Positions 1-9,007 of a stretch of 20,653 bases of DNA are shown one piece after another. A model generated the notes under the pieces. It did not search any database, was not told the origin of the DNA, and saw nothing but the letters and a program-made list of their open reading frames with translations. Position 1 is the first letter of the stretch; the number at the start of each line of letters is the position of its first letter. This DNA is from an uncultured Bacilli bacterium (GTDB taxonomy: Bacteria > Bacillota_I > Bacilli_A > RF39 > UBA660). The position numbers and the translations under genes were made by a program. The stretch lies in contig CANQEF010000006.1 of assembly GCA_947594675.1 (NCBI GenBank), positions 1 to 20,653 on the forward strand. Direction: 5' to 3'.

Positions 1-495
1 TTGTGTTACAGCATCATTACTTGCTTGGTTCTCTGATGAACCTGATGGTTGACCATAAATACTTACCATTGAACTAGTATTTAAAATTACACCTTCACTA
101 TTCTTTTTTAAATAAGGAACAACAGCCTTAGTCATATTAAACATAGCATTAACATTAATCTTCATAATTTTATCAAAATCTTCTAAAGAAGTGTCTTCTA
201 TTTTTTTATTTGCAGAAATACCGGCATTATTTATTAAAATATCGATATGTCCATATTTATCATAAATCTTTTTCAAAACATCATCTATTTCTTGGTAATC
301 ATTTAAATTAGGATAAAAACCATCAACATTTATATTTTCTTTTCTTAATTCTTCCAAAGCCCTAGAAACAGTTTCTTCCTTAGAGCCAAATATTATAACT
401 ATAGCATTATTCTGAAAAAAAACTTTTGCAATTTCTAAACCAATTCCTCTAGTACCACCAGTAACTATAACCACTTTCTTTTTTAAATCTATCAT
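1..495 (-). CDS. SDR-family oxidoreductase, partial (C-terminus outside window)
   Basis: The first 165 codons of a short-chain dehydrogenase/reductase of the classical FabG-like type; the rest lies beyond base 1. The Rossmann cofactor site TGGTRGIG is at residues 12-19, NNAG at about residues 90-93, and the serine-bearing NTSSMVS at 139-145. These predict an NAD(P)H-dependent cytoplasmic oxidoreductase, but the substrate cannot be told. Where the family has the catalytic YxxxK, about 13 residues after the active-site Ser, this protein reads SGSSENQASNDAV, with no Tyr or Lys in place. Either the enzyme is degenerate or the end of the window is mis-sequenced. The start at 495 is supported by AAAGGAG six bases upstream. 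The gene follows the two-TM protein gene by 13 bases and is probably co-transcribed with it. Family assignment is secure; activity is doubtful. Confidence 0.85.
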   Translation of the reverse strand, partial: MIDLKKKVVIVTGGTRGIGLEIAKVFFQNNAIVIIFGSKEETVSRALEELRKENINVDGFYPNLNDYQEIDDVLKKIYDKYGHIDILINNAGISANKKIEDTSLEDFDKIMKINVNAMFNMTKAVVPYLKKNSEGVILNTSSMVSIYGQPSGSSENQASNDAVTQ

Positions 496-508
496 GTTAA
501 CTCCTTTA

Positions 509-1018
509 TTATTTATTTTTCTCAACTAGCAAATCTTCATGCTTATATTTTTTCAAAAGATCAACTATTTTATCTTTTTGAGAAATATCAAAAAAGAAAT
601 AGCAAGCTGTATTAGTCAATATTGTAACACTATACTTTTTAACAACAACAGCATCAATTAAATCCCAAGAAAAATGCATCTCAATATTTTTATAAGTATT
701 ATTAACTATACCATTCTTAGTTATAGAAGTTTCACCATCAATAGAATTACCACGAATTGTTCTTTCAAGCATATAAAAGATATTTAAAAAAAGGAAAATT
801 AAATCCATAAAAAAGACTAAATAAAATACTTCATAATAACCAAACACTAACAAATAAATACTAGTCAATAAAACAAAGAAAAATATTAGCAAAAAATTTT
901 GTAAATAAGTTGTTACTTGAGGATTCCTTGACTTTAAAATAAGTTTTCTAGCCATTGCTACTCCCTCAGCCTCATTAAAAGAACGAAAATAATTTTTAAA
1001 TTTCATATCTATTTTCAT
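509..1018 (-). CDS. Two-TM membrane protein, YcxB-like
   Basis: A 169-residue protein of unknown function. Residues 1-38 are a polar N-terminus, followed by two hydrophobic segments at about 41-61 and 64-84 with a very short connection. The remaining 80 or so residues are soluble and probably cytoplasmic (ERTIRGNS..., HFSWDLIDAVVVKKYSV, FFFDISQKDKIVDLLKKY). The order of N-terminal tail, hairpin of two TM helices, then a beta-rich domain with a W near 'sW..I..v' is like the YcxB-like family, whose role is not well defined; this is recognition by pattern, not by alignment. The start at 1018 has AAGAGGAG 11 bases upstream; the ATG at 1028 is out of frame and almost touches the SD. It lies downstream of the ftsZ terminator and just upstream of the SDR gene. 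Confidence 0.7.
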   Translation of the reverse strand: MKIDMKFKNYFRSFNEAEGVAMARKLILKSRNPQVTTYLQNFLLIFFFVLLTSIYLLVFGYYEVFYLVFFMDLIFLFLNIFYMLERTIRGNSIDGETSITKNGIVNNTYKNIEMHFSWDLIDAVVVKKYSVTILTNTACYFFFDISQKDKIVDLLKKYKHEDLLVEKNK

Positions 1019-1051
1019 ATAACCACATACTCCTCTTATAATTCCTTAATC

Positions 1052-1057
1052 ATTATA
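1052..1057 (-). promoter_or_regulatory. Possible -10 element for the two-TM protein gene
   Basis: A perfect TATAAT on the minus strand lies just after the ftsZ terminator and 33 bases before the start codon. No convincing -35 is present at 16-18 bases (the region is AATAAA-like), so the call rests on the -10 and its position alone. Confidence 0.3.
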
Positions 1058-1061
1058 TAGA

Positions 1062-1090
1062 AAAAAATCTAATTTTATTTTAGATTTTTT
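1062..1090 (-). terminator. Terminator after ftsZ
   Basis: An 11-bp perfect inverted repeat, AAAAAATCTAA (1062-1072) against TTAGATTTTTT (1080-1090), with a 7-base loop. Read on the minus strand the hairpin ends in a run of seven T. It overlaps the ftsZ stop codon. The stem is AT-rich, so it may be weak, but placement at the end of the dcw operon fits. Confidence 0.6.
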
Positions 1091-2237
1091 AAAAATTTCT
1101 ATCTCTCAAGAATGGAGGTAAATCATAATCTCCAACAGTTGATGTTGTATCATCATCCTCATCCTGTAATACCTCAGTTGCTTGTTTATATGTCTGTTCT
1201 TTAGTAGGTGCAACTCTTCTATTAGCAGCTTGTGCAGGTTGACTAGAAACAAATGCTGCATCATTACTATTATTATTAGCTTTCTTAGCTTTATCAAATC
1301 CTGTTGCTATAACAGTAACAATAACTTCATCAGACAAATTTTCATTTATTACAGAACCAAAAATAGTATTAATATCAGTATTAGCAGCAGCCCTAACTAC
1401 TTCAGCAGCTTGCTCAGCTTCAAAAAGAGTTAAGTTTACACCACCTGTAATATTAATAATAGCATCCGTTGCACCTTCAATTGAAGCATCAAGTAAAGGA
1501 CTAGATACAGCTTGCTTAGCAGCCTCAATAGCCCTATCTTCACCCATACCAATTCCAATACCTATAATAGCCCGACCTGATTTTTCCATAACAGCTCTTA
1601 CATCAGCAAAATCCAAATTGACAAGTCCAACAACCGCAATTAAATCTGAAATTGATTGAACACCACGTCTTAAAACATTATCAACTTCTTTGAATGCCTC
1701 AAGCATTGGAGTTGTCTTATCAATTATCTCTCTTAATCTATCATTTGGAATAACAATTAATGTATCTACATGTTTCTTTAACTCTTCAATTCCAGCTACT
1801 GCATTATCCATACGTTTCTTTCCTTCAAAAGAAAATGGCTTAGTAACAATAGCAACTGTCAAGGCACCCAAACCCTGAGCTATTTCTGCAACAATTGGAG
1901 CAGCACCTGTACCAGTTCCACCACCCATTCCTGAAGTAATGAAAACCATGTCTGCACCAGTCAAAGCCTCTTCTATCTCTTTTTTAGACTCTAAAGCAGC
2001 CTCCTTACCAATCTCAGGTTTTGCACCAGCTCCTAACCCATCAGTAAGATTTGCTCCAATTTGAATTTTAACATCTGCCTTAGATGTATTTAAAACTTGT
2101 AAATCAGTATTAGCAGCAATAAATTCTACTCCTTTAACACCTGATTCAACCATTCTATTAATAGCATTTCCGCCACCACCACCTAGGCCAATGACTTTTA
2201 TTTTAGCTAACTGATCCATTTCTAATCCGCCTAACAT
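1089..2237 (-). CDS. ftsZ: Cell division GTPase FtsZ
   Basis: Tubulin homologue that polymerises with GTP into the cytokinetic ring at mid-cell. The 382 residues show the glycine-rich N-terminal loop ([15 protein letters not shown]), the tubulin signature GGGTGTG at 105-111, the T7 synergy loop NLDFAD at 207-212, which supplies the catalytic aspartates across the protomer interface, and the second domain ending near [12 protein letters not shown] linker of about 50 residues rich in N, Q and A then leads to the conserved C-terminal peptide [11 protein letters not shown], which binds FtsA and other tethers. The start at 2237 has AAGGAGG seven bases upstream, overlapping the ftsA stop. It is the last gene of the ftsA-ftsZ unit and is followed by a hairpin terminator. 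Length and all motifs are normal for the family. Confidence 0.99.
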   Translation of the reverse strand: MLGGLEMDQLAKIKVIGLGGGGGNAINRMVESGVKGVEFIAANTDLQVLNTSKADVKIQIGANLTDGLGAGAKPEIGKEAALESKKEIEEALTGADMVFITSGMGGGTGTGAAPIVAEIAQGLGALTVAIVTKPFSFEGKKRMDNAVAGIEELKKHVDTLIVIPNDRLREIIDKTTPMLEAFKEVDNVLRRGVQSISDLIAVVGLVNLDFADVRAVMEKSGRAIIGIGIGMGEDRAIEAAKQAVSSPLLDASIEGATDAIINITGGVNLTLFEAEQAAEVVRAAANTDINTIFGSVINENLSDEVIVTVIATGFDKAKKANNNSNDAAFVSSQPAQAANRRVAPTKEQTYKQATEVLQDEDDDTTSTVGDYDLPPFLRDRNF

Positions 2238-2249
2238 ACCTTATCCTCC

Positions 2250-3491
2250 TTAATCATCAAAAAAATGTTTAAAAAACTTACTTAACACATTCTCACTATT
2301 AGCTACTTGTTTATCTTTTATATTAGCAAAATTATCTATATCTTCATTATCAACCATATTATAGCTTTTTCCACGTAATGCTAATTTAGAAACAAAATAC
2401 TTAACAACTCCTAAAGCACTACTATATTGATTATGTCTAACACCAATGGTTGTAATATTACAAACTTTAGCAACAAAGCCAAATTCATCATCCACTACAT
2501 TTTGAAAACTAGCCATCTCGCTTAAGCCACCTGTTATAATTATATAACGGATTTCCCTATTTGTTAAGTTTTTTATTTCACTTTTGGCAAGTTTTAAAAT
2601 TTCTCTAATTCTTGCCTCAACTACTTTTGCAACTGCTACTTGAGTCAAACTTTTACTCTCATTTTCTTCTGTTGTAACCGTAATAACATCATTATTATCA
2701 GCATTTTTAGCCATTGCAACTGCAAAATTTTCCTTTATTTCCTTAGCAGACTTAGTATCTATTTTAAAAATATAAGCAAGATCCTTATCAACATTTTTAC
2801 TACCTACAGGTATTTCAGAATTTTTAATTTGTATTCCTCTATTATAAACAGCTATATTAGAAGTATTTTCACCAATATTAATAATTACTCCTACCAAGGC
2901 ATCTAACTTTTTATTTTTAATAGTATAATAATCCCCTGTTGAAGTATAAGCTATATCAACAGATTCCAATCCACTTAATTTTAAAACCTCAAGTATCCTA
3001 TAAAGTGGTTCCTTTTCAATAGTACTAACAACTACCTTAGTCTCTATCTTACTTCCCCGCATCTTTTTAGGATCTTTAATATTTTCTTTACCATCAACAA
3101 TAAAATCTATTGGCATAGCTGTTACCAATTCATAATCCTTTAATTCTATCTTTTTAATAGAATCAACTATTGCATTACTAACATCAACACCTGAAATAGA
3201 TGTATAATCAACAACATTACTACTACCATGAGCAATATCCATCTTACAATTAGTTGGTGGTATTGCTACTATAACTTTCTTTATTTTAAAACCAAGCATT
3301 TCTTCTACTTCTTTTAAAGCATCTTTAACACTAGCAACTGCTTTTTTAGTATCTGAAATTTGCCCATTTTTAATGCCATGTGATTTTATAGAAGTAGCTG
3401 CTAATACATTGAATTTATCATTTTCTTCTTCACAAACAACTAGCTTTATACTATTACTTCCTAAATCTATACCGGTATATATATTACCCAT
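2250..3491 (-). CDS. ftsA: Cell division protein FtsA, with degenerate phosphate-2 loop
   Basis: Actin-like membrane tether for FtsZ. The 413 residues give the phosphate-1 motif GIDLGSNSIK (7-16), the SHS2/1C insertion after it, a phosphate-2 region at about 205-211, and the adenosine motif ITGGLSEM (319-326). The C-terminus ends in NVLSKFFKHFFDD, a plausible amphipathic membrane-targeting helix. The phosphate-2 loop reads NIGENT where the family has DIGGGT, so the Asp and two of the glycines are changed; ATP binding or hydrolysis may be altered. The start at 3491 has AGGAG eight bases upstream, and a TTTACA-16-TATAAT promoter lies directly before it. ftsZ follows after 12 bases. Identity is secure from sequence and context. 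Confidence 0.97.
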   Translation of the reverse strand: MGNIYTGIDLGSNSIKLVVCEEENDKFNVLAATSIKSHGIKNGQISDTKKAVASVKDALKEVEEMLGFKIKKVIVAIPPTNCKMDIAHGSSNVVDYTSISGVDVSNAIVDSIKKIELKDYELVTAMPIDFIVDGKENIKDPKKMRGSKIETKVVVSTIEKEPLYRILEVLKLSGLESVDIAYTSTGDYYTIKNKKLDALVGVIINIGENTSNIAVYNRGIQIKNSEIPVGSKNVDKDLAYIFKIDTKSAKEIKENFAVAMAKNADNNDVITVTTEENESKSLTQVAVAKVVEARIREILKLAKSEIKNLTNREIRYIIITGGLSEMASFQNVVDDEFGFVAKVCNITTIGVRHNQYSSALGVVKYFVSKLALRGKSYNMVDNEDIDNFANIKDKQVANSENVLSKFFKHFFDD

Positions 3492-3515
3492 ATCAGCAAC
3501 TCCTATCCTAAATCA

Positions 3516-3543
3516 ATTATACTATAATTTATGAATTTGTAAA
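3516..3543 (-). promoter_or_regulatory. Sigma-A type promoter for ftsA-ftsZ
   Basis: On the minus strand, TTTACA (3538-3543), a 16-base spacer, then a perfect TATAAT (3516-3521). The predicted transcript start near 3509 leaves a leader of about 18 bases with the ftsA SD. It sits between the last membrane paralogue (stop at 3559) and ftsA, so ftsAZ can be expressed apart from the upstream genes. No clear terminator separates them, so read-through is also possible. Confidence 0.65.
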
Positions 3544-3558
3544 ATGTTTTTTAAAAAT

Positions 3559-4878
3559 TCATTCTTGAAACAAATAAATTTCATACTCACCTATATCCTC
3601 AATATATTTACTATTATCTTTAATATAATCACTAGCCCTATTAAAATACTGACTAACTTTGCATTTATCATCTTTTTTTATAATAAAATACTTTCGTTTA
3701 ACTTCCCCTATTTTTTGAATTACCTTTTCATCTTCCTTAAAACCAAAATTTCCCTTATAAAACACATTAAAAAAAGTCGCATTTTTATTATAATAAAGTT
3801 CAAAAAAAGCCCCTAAATAATCATCCCCAATAATAAGAGAATCTTCATATTTTAAAAACGCTTTTCTAAGTATTTCTATCTTTTTATTATCTCTATTTAT
3901 AAAATAATACTTAAAATCTTCATTATCTTTAAGTCTCATACTATTAAAGATTCCATAATAAAAAGTAAGATAACAACAAGCAACAGATGTAAAGACAATT
4001 ATTATAAAAGCGTGTATCTTTTCTACTTTAATATCATCTATAAATATAATTAAAAAAGTAAATATAAAAAAGTATAAATGATGCATATCTATTATAGGAA
4101 AAACAAAACTCATAGTACTTAAAACATAATAATTATAAATATTTTTCTTATCTTTAAATATCTTATAAATAATAACTACAATAAGTATAATAAACAAGAC
4201 AGTGTTACCAGTTTTATAAACAGCATTATTTTTTTGAAAGTTAAAAAGTCCCAAAACACAAAGATCAAAAAATTCTAAAATATTATTATTAATAAGCAAG
4301 TATAAAACAAATAAACTAATAGGAATTAATAATCCCAAAACTCTTCTACCAATTTTTTTAATTTCTTTAATATACATTAAACTAGGTAACAAAAAAAATA
4401 ATCCAACTGTAAATTTAGTAATAATACAAAGACCAATTATTATTCCAATAAGATAATCATTTGCCTGTTTTTTTTCTAAATAGATAATTATAAAAAATAA
4501 AAATAATAAAAAAGAATTATAAGTAGGTTGTATCAAAAGAAAATAAGAAAATACCACTATAAATAAAAATAGATAAGCCCTTCTATCATAAAGCTTAAAT
4601 AAAAAATAAAATAATCCTGTCATAATTATAGTATTAAAAAGTATAAAAACATGATAGCCCGTCCCAAATATTTTTAAAAAAACAGCTCCTAACAAAGGAT
4701 AAAAAATTGGAACAATAGGATTAATATCTATATAAGGAATTAATCCCTCACTCATAGCATAACTAAATGAGTAGCAAAAAAAGCCATCACTAAAATCAGT
4801 TTGTAAAGGAAATAAAAAGATACCTACAAATAAAAATAGTATAAAAATAAATATCATTCTTCTTATCATTGTCTTCAT
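3559..4878 (-). CDS. GT-C-like polytopic membrane protein, paralogue 1 (most diverged)
   Basis: A 439-residue membrane protein with about ten hydrophobic segments up to residue 310, then a soluble region of about 125 residues. The first loop after TM1 has D31 and SFSYAMSEGLIPYIDIN, comparable with the acidic first extracytoplasmic loop of GT-C transferases of the PMT/ArnT type. Further family motifs are TYNSF (119-123), GLCIITKFTVG (149-159; the Lys-Gln of most of the others is Lys-Phe here), FFDLCVLGLFNF, PIIDMHH (261-267) and YKGNFGF (374-380). The likely job is transfer of a sugar from a polyprenyl-phosphate donor at the outer face of the membrane; this is inference from fold-like features only. 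Its ATG directly abuts the TAG of the preceding paralogue, so translation is probably coupled. Last gene of the array; ftsA follows behind its own promoter. Confidence 0.8.
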   Translation of the reverse strand: MKTMIRRMIFIFILFLFVGIFLFPLQTDFSDGFFCYSFSYAMSEGLIPYIDINPIVPIFYPLLGAVFLKIFGTGYHVFILFNTIIMTGLFYFLFKLYDRRAYLFLFIVVFSYFLLIQPTYNSFLLFLFFIIIYLEKKQANDYLIGIIIGLCIITKFTVGLFFLLPSLMYIKEIKKIGRRVLGLLIPISLFVLYLLINNNILEFFDLCVLGLFNFQKNNAVYKTGNTVLFIILIVVIIYKIFKDKKNIYNYYVLSTMSFVFPIIDMHHLYFFIFTFLIIFIDDIKVEKIHAFIIIVFTSVACCYLTFYYGIFNSMRLKDNEDFKYYFINRDNKKIEILRKAFLKYEDSLIIGDDYLGAFFELYYNKNATFFNVFYKGNFGFKEDEKVIQKIGEVKRKYFIIKKDDKCKVSQYFNRASDYIKDNSKYIEDIGEYEIYLFQE

Positions 4879-6228
4879 CTAATCATCCTTCTCATATATA
4901 GTATAACCCGCTATATTTTCTATTTTATGACTAATTTTAATTCCATATTTAGCTATTTCTCTATTAAACTGAATAGATGCATTACTTCTTTTGGAATAAG
5001 TTTCATTTGTATCAATAATTAAAATAGTCCCCTTCTTTAATTGATCTAACCTTCTTTTGATTTTTAAAGTACCATTATAACCATGATTGCCCTTATTAAT
5101 CAAATCAAAATAAGTAATATCTAAATTACAAGTTATTTTATAAAAATAAGCATCACTAGCCAAAAAAACTATTTCTTTATCCCTATTTTCTTCAATATAT
5201 TTTATAATTTGATCTCTTATATAGTCCTCTCCGTTTTTATCATACAATAAACGTGCATTAAAATTATTATAATGATTAGGATAATTTATTTTACCTTGAT
5301 AAGTAGTAAAGTAAAAGAAAATCAAAACAAAAGCTAAAGAAAAAATAATTGAATTATATAAAAGCATTTTTCTATCTACTTTTATCTTATCAACAACAAG
5401 CATCAAAAATACAAAGAAAAAATACTCTATATGAGGAAAATCAAACAAAGGAATCATAATCGTAGCAAAGCAAAGTACATATAAGTAAAAAATATTCTTT
5501 CTATTTTTTAAATACAAAATAAATATAATTAAAAGAAGTACTAAACCAATTATTAAAGAAAGATCAATTTCTCCAGTATTTTTAGAAGTAAAATCAAACA
5601 AACCAAATAAACATAAGTCAAAAAATTCCTTTAAACTTTTACTAATTAACAAAGTAATTAAAAATAAGACATTAGGTATTAAAAATCCTACACCTCTTTT
5701 AATTATTTTTTTTATATCTTTATAAAACATAATACTAGGAATAATCAAAAAAAAGCCTACTGTCTGTTTAGTTAAAAAACTTAACCCTATTAAAAATCCA
5801 ATTAAATAATCATTTTTCTTTTCTTTTTCAAAATAAAAAATTAAAACAAACAATAAAATTAAAAACAAATTATAGGACGGAAATACAACAGCCGGTATAG
5901 GAAATACCAAAAAGATTAAGAAAAACCACATCTTATAATCAAACATCTTATATAAATAATAAAAAATTATAGTAATCAAAAAAGCATTTTCTAAATAAAA
6001 GAATAAAATATTAGTATTTATCTTTAAAATTAAAGACATTAAAAATGGATATAAAGGTGTAATTATCATATTAAAATCCAAATAAGGAATTTCTCCCCTA
6101 CTAATGGCATAACTAAATCCATAATTCCATAAAACATCTCCATCAAAATAAGTTAAGAAAAAACTCATTGAAAAAAAGGCAAAGAAAAATATAAATATAT
6201 ACTTAAAATTATTTTTTAAAAATTTCAT
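4879..6228 (-). CDS. GT-C-like polytopic membrane protein, paralogue 2
   Basis: 449 residues. TM1 at about 9-27 is followed by a loop with D31, YGFSYAIS and IPYLDFN (47-53), then a series of TM helices to about 310 and a C-terminal soluble domain of about 140 residues. Family motifs: PSYNLF (117-122), GLSFLTKQTVG (148-158), EFFDLCLFGLFDF (201-213), PLFDFPH (260-266), YFDLINKGNHGY (373-384) and a terminal AGYTIYEKDD. The GLxxLTKQ-like segment after a pair of lysines and the acidic first loop recall GT-C glycosyltransferases (PMT, ArnT), so a polyprenyl-phosphate-sugar transferase is the best guess. It is closest to paralogue 3. The start at 6228 has AAGGAG overlapping the stop of the gene upstream, with three bases between genes. 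Membrane location is sure; enzymatic function is not shown. Confidence 0.82.
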   Translation of the reverse strand: MKFLKNNFKYIFIFFFAFFSMSFFLTYFDGDVLWNYGFSYAISRGEIPYLDFNMIITPLYPFLMSLILKINTNILFFYLENAFLITIIFYYLYKMFDYKMWFFLIFLVFPIPAVVFPSYNLFLILLFVLIFYFEKEKKNDYLIGFLIGLSFLTKQTVGFFLIIPSIMFYKDIKKIIKRGVGFLIPNVLFLITLLISKSLKEFFDLCLFGLFDFTSKNTGEIDLSLIIGLVLLLIIFILYLKNRKNIFYLYVLCFATIMIPLFDFPHIEYFFFVFLMLVVDKIKVDRKMLLYNSIIFSLAFVLIFFYFTTYQGKINYPNHYNNFNARLLYDKNGEDYIRDQIIKYIEENRDKEIVFLASDAYFYKITCNLDITYFDLINKGNHGYNGTLKIKRRLDQLKKGTILIIDTNETYSKRSNASIQFNREIAKYGIKISHKIENIAGYTIYEKDD

Positions 6229-6231
6229 ATT

Positions 6232-7563
6232 CTACTCCTTATAATAAATATTATAATTTAGTATTTCATCTACTTTTATAGATTTTTTAATAGCAAATTT
6301 TATCACTTCAGTATCAAGCTGATTAGTTTTCGGATAAGTTTTATATTTATATTTATCAATAAAGAAATAAACATCGTGCATAGCATCTATTTTATCCTGC
6401 ATTTTCTTTGTTCCATTATAGCCATAATTTCCTTTTAATAACACATCAAAGTATGTTATTTCTTTATCAGTTACGATGTCATAAAACATAGATAATTCAT
6501 CTAACATATAAGCATTTTTATACTCTTCATATTTTTTTATTACAGGTAAAATATTCTTCTTATCAGATTCTTTAAGAGCATATAATTGAAAGTGTTTTTC
6601 CTTCAAAAAAGTAAATTCAGTAAATTTATTAGGAATAAGAATTAGATTAAAAAGGCAAATTATTCCAAAAATTAAAAAAGAGATATTTCTAATAAATTTT
6701 TCATTTATTTGTATTTTATCTAAATATAGTAAGATAACTACACCCAAAAATAAACCAACATGATAAAAATCGAATAAAGGAAGGGTAAAAGAAAAACTAC
6801 CTAAAGAATAGTATTTTAATATATTTTTATTATCTTTTATAGTAGAAATTACAAGAAACAAAAGCAAGATTACTGAAAATATAAATAAAAAATTAATATC
6901 ATTAACATGATTGTTAGTACCAAAATCAAATAAACCCCAAAAACATAAATCTATAAATTTAGAAAAACTTTTAGTTATAAGTAGATAAATTAATAATGCA
7001 GCTAATGGTATTAATGAAGTAGAAATTCTTTTTAAAATTCTACGTAAATTTCTTAGAGCTAATAAACTTAAAATAAAGACAGGAAAACCTATAGTTTGCT
7101 TACTAACTATTAATAAACCTAGAATAAAGCCTATAACGTAATCACTTTTCTTTTCTTTTTCTAAAAGAAAGAGCAAAACTATTAAAAAATAAGAAAAGAA
7201 ATTATAAGTAGCATTAAATTGTAAAAACAAAGGAAATGCTAAGATAGGCAAAAGAAGATAGCCTTTATTTCCAAATTGACGAAACAACATGTAAAAAAGA
7301 ATAGTCACTAAAAAAGATTGTTCTATCATAAAAACAAAAATATCATCTTTTAAAAATAATAAAGAGCTCATAATAAAAGTATAAAGTGGTGTACTTATAG
7401 TATTAAAATCCAAATAGGGAATTTGACCCATTTTAAAAGCATGTGAAAAACCATAATTCCAAATTACATCGAAACTGCAATTTTCATAAAAAAAGCAAGT
7501 ATATAAAAATAAAAATAAAACAAAGATAAGTAAATATTTATAATTTTTTTTAATTAATTGCAT
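6232..7563 (-). CDS. GT-C-like polytopic membrane protein, paralogue 3
   Basis: 443 residues with the same plan as its neighbours: a basic N-terminus and TM1, a loop with FDVIWNYGFSH and IPYLDFN, about ten TM segments, then a soluble C-terminal domain. Family motifs visible are ATYNFF, GLLIVSKQTIG, FIDLCFWGLFDF, PLFDFYH, YFDVLLKGNYGYNG and a last NYNIYYKE. The FSYA position is FSHA here. Function is unknown; the acidic first loop and polytopic plan suggest a GT-C type sugar transferase using a lipid-linked donor. The start at 7563 is set by GGGAG six bases upstream, which overlaps the upstream gene's last codon and TAG stop (three bases between genes), so translation is likely coupled. Confidence 0.82.
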   Translation of the reverse strand: MQLIKKNYKYLLIFVLFLFLYTCFFYENCSFDVIWNYGFSHAFKMGQIPYLDFNTISTPLYTFIMSSLLFLKDDIFVFMIEQSFLVTILFYMLFRQFGNKGYLLLPILAFPLFLQFNATYNFFSYFLIVLLFLLEKEKKSDYVIGFILGLLIVSKQTIGFPVFILSLLALRNLRRILKRISTSLIPLAALLIYLLITKSFSKFIDLCFWGLFDFGTNNHVNDINFLFIFSVILLLFLVISTIKDNKNILKYYSLGSFSFTLPLFDFYHVGLFLGVVILLYLDKIQINEKFIRNISFLIFGIICLFNLILIPNKFTEFTFLKEKHFQLYALKESDKKNILPVIKKYEEYKNAYMLDELSMFYDIVTDKEITYFDVLLKGNYGYNGTKKMQDKIDAMHDVYFFIDKYKYKTYPKTNQLDTEVIKFAIKKSIKVDEILNYNIYYKE

Positions 7564-7566
7564 ACT

Positions 7567-8904
7567 CTACTCCCTATAATAAACTTCATAAGTACCTATC
7601 TTATTTACCATTTTAGAATTCTTTTTAGCCTCTTTCATAAAAGAAGTAATATATTGTTGATACTTATTAGTATCATTTTGCAAGCCTTCATCTAAAATGA
7701 AATAGACATCATGGGTATTTTTTATTTTCTTTAGCATCTTATTAATTCCATTATATCCATAATTACCATAATTAGGCAAGTCAAAATAGTTAAGAGATTC
7801 ATTATGCATAATCTTAAAAAAGTAATTTTCAGAGCCTCTTAAAAGATAAATTTTTCTCTTTTTTAAAGTCTTTGTATAATTATTAAGTTCTCTTACATCT
7901 GCATCATAACTTTTAGAAACTAAAGTAAGAGGAAAGTTTTTATAATTAACTATTTTAGGTGCTTGTAAATAATTTAATTCCACAAACGTCCAGATAAGAG
8001 CTAAAGAAAAAGTAAAAATTAAATAGTACTTAGATGCTCTTTCATATTTCAATTTATAATCTATTAGAAAAAGAAAAATAGCAGCCAATAAAAATAAACA
8101 AGTATGATAACAATCAAGTATAGGAAGAGCTATTATAGAATAACATAACCCATAAAAATATATTATTTGCTTACTTTTTAAAGCTTTATACCCCAGTAAA
8201 ATTAAACCTAGTAAGAAAAGAATTAAATAAAAGTAATCTAACGCATTATTATTAGTACCAAAATTAATTAGACCTAAAAAGCAAAGATCAAAAAATTCTT
8301 TAGTCGTATTTGTTAATAAAAGATAAACCAAAAGAAAAATAAGCGGAATAAAGTAACCTTTTAATCTAGAAAAAAATTTAGTTTTATTTTTAATTAAAAA
8401 ATATAGATTAGGAATAAATAAAGTAATTCCTAGAGTCTGCTTACTACAAAATATTAGACCAAGAATTATACCAATTAAAGTATCACTTTTCTTAGTAAGT
8501 TCACAATATATTAAAATTATGAAAAGAAAGAAAGTTAAAAAATTATAACCTGGAAAAATAGTTGTAGAAAAGTTTATAGGATAAGGTATTAACATAACAA
8601 GAAGAAATAAATAAGCTTTTTGTTTTAAAATTTTATTTATAATGCTAAATAGAAATGTCAAAAGAATAGCCTGTTCCAAATAATAAGTAATAAGAGATTT
8701 ATTAATAAATAGACCAATTGAATATAGTATAGGAGCTAGAGGTGGTATTACTATATTGAAATCTTTATATGGTAGTTGAAATTTACTTATAGCATAACTA
8801 AAACCATAATTAACGTATAAGTCTCCTCTATTTAAATTATAAAATAATAATAAGCATAGAAAAAAGAAAAGACATAATAATATATATCGAAAATATTTTT
8901 TCAT
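7567..8904 (-). CDS. GT-C-like polytopic membrane protein, paralogue 4
   Basis: 445 residues. The frame stays open upstream to a TTG at 8952, but the start is placed at the ATG at 8904 because MKKYFRYILL there aligns with the N-termini of the other copies and AGGTG precedes it by four bases; the TTG has no SD. Family motifs: GDLYVNYGFSYAIS, LPYKDFN, PGYNFL, GLIFCSKQTLG, FFDLCFLGLINF, PILDCYH, YFDLPNYGNYGYNG and GTYEVYYRE. About ten TM helices, then a soluble C-terminal domain. It pairs most closely with paralogue 5 (shared FPGYNFL and a Pro-rich stretch before it). It is the only array member preceded by a long gap (146 bases), which holds a promoter candidate. A sugar transferase role is inferred only. 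Confidence 0.82.
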   Translation of the reverse strand: MKKYFRYILLCLFFFLCLLLFYNLNRGDLYVNYGFSYAISKFQLPYKDFNIVIPPLAPILYSIGLFINKSLITYYLEQAILLTFLFSIINKILKQKAYLFLLVMLIPYPINFSTTIFPGYNFLTFFLFIILIYCELTKKSDTLIGIILGLIFCSKQTLGITLFIPNLYFLIKNKTKFFSRLKGYFIPLIFLLVYLLLTNTTKEFFDLCFLGLINFGTNNNALDYFYLILFLLGLILLGYKALKSKQIIYFYGLCYSIIALPILDCYHTCLFLLAAIFLFLIDYKLKYERASKYYLIFTFSLALIWTFVELNYLQAPKIVNYKNFPLTLVSKSYDADVRELNNYTKTLKKRKIYLLRGSENYFFKIMHNESLNYFDLPNYGNYGYNGINKMLKKIKNTHDVYFILDEGLQNDTNKYQQYITSFMKEAKKNSKMVNKIGTYEVYYRE

Positions 8905-9007
8905 AAAACACCTACTTCTAATCAAATTTAAAAAAGAAATTATAATTAGCAAATATCCATTTTACTTAAATGCTGTTTAAAATATTCTACATAACAATAG
9001 CAATTAT

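Noticed and set aside
8905..8952. N-terminal extension of paralogue 4 from a TTG codon
   Set aside because: No SD, and the other four paralogues start at the position equal to the ATG at 8904.
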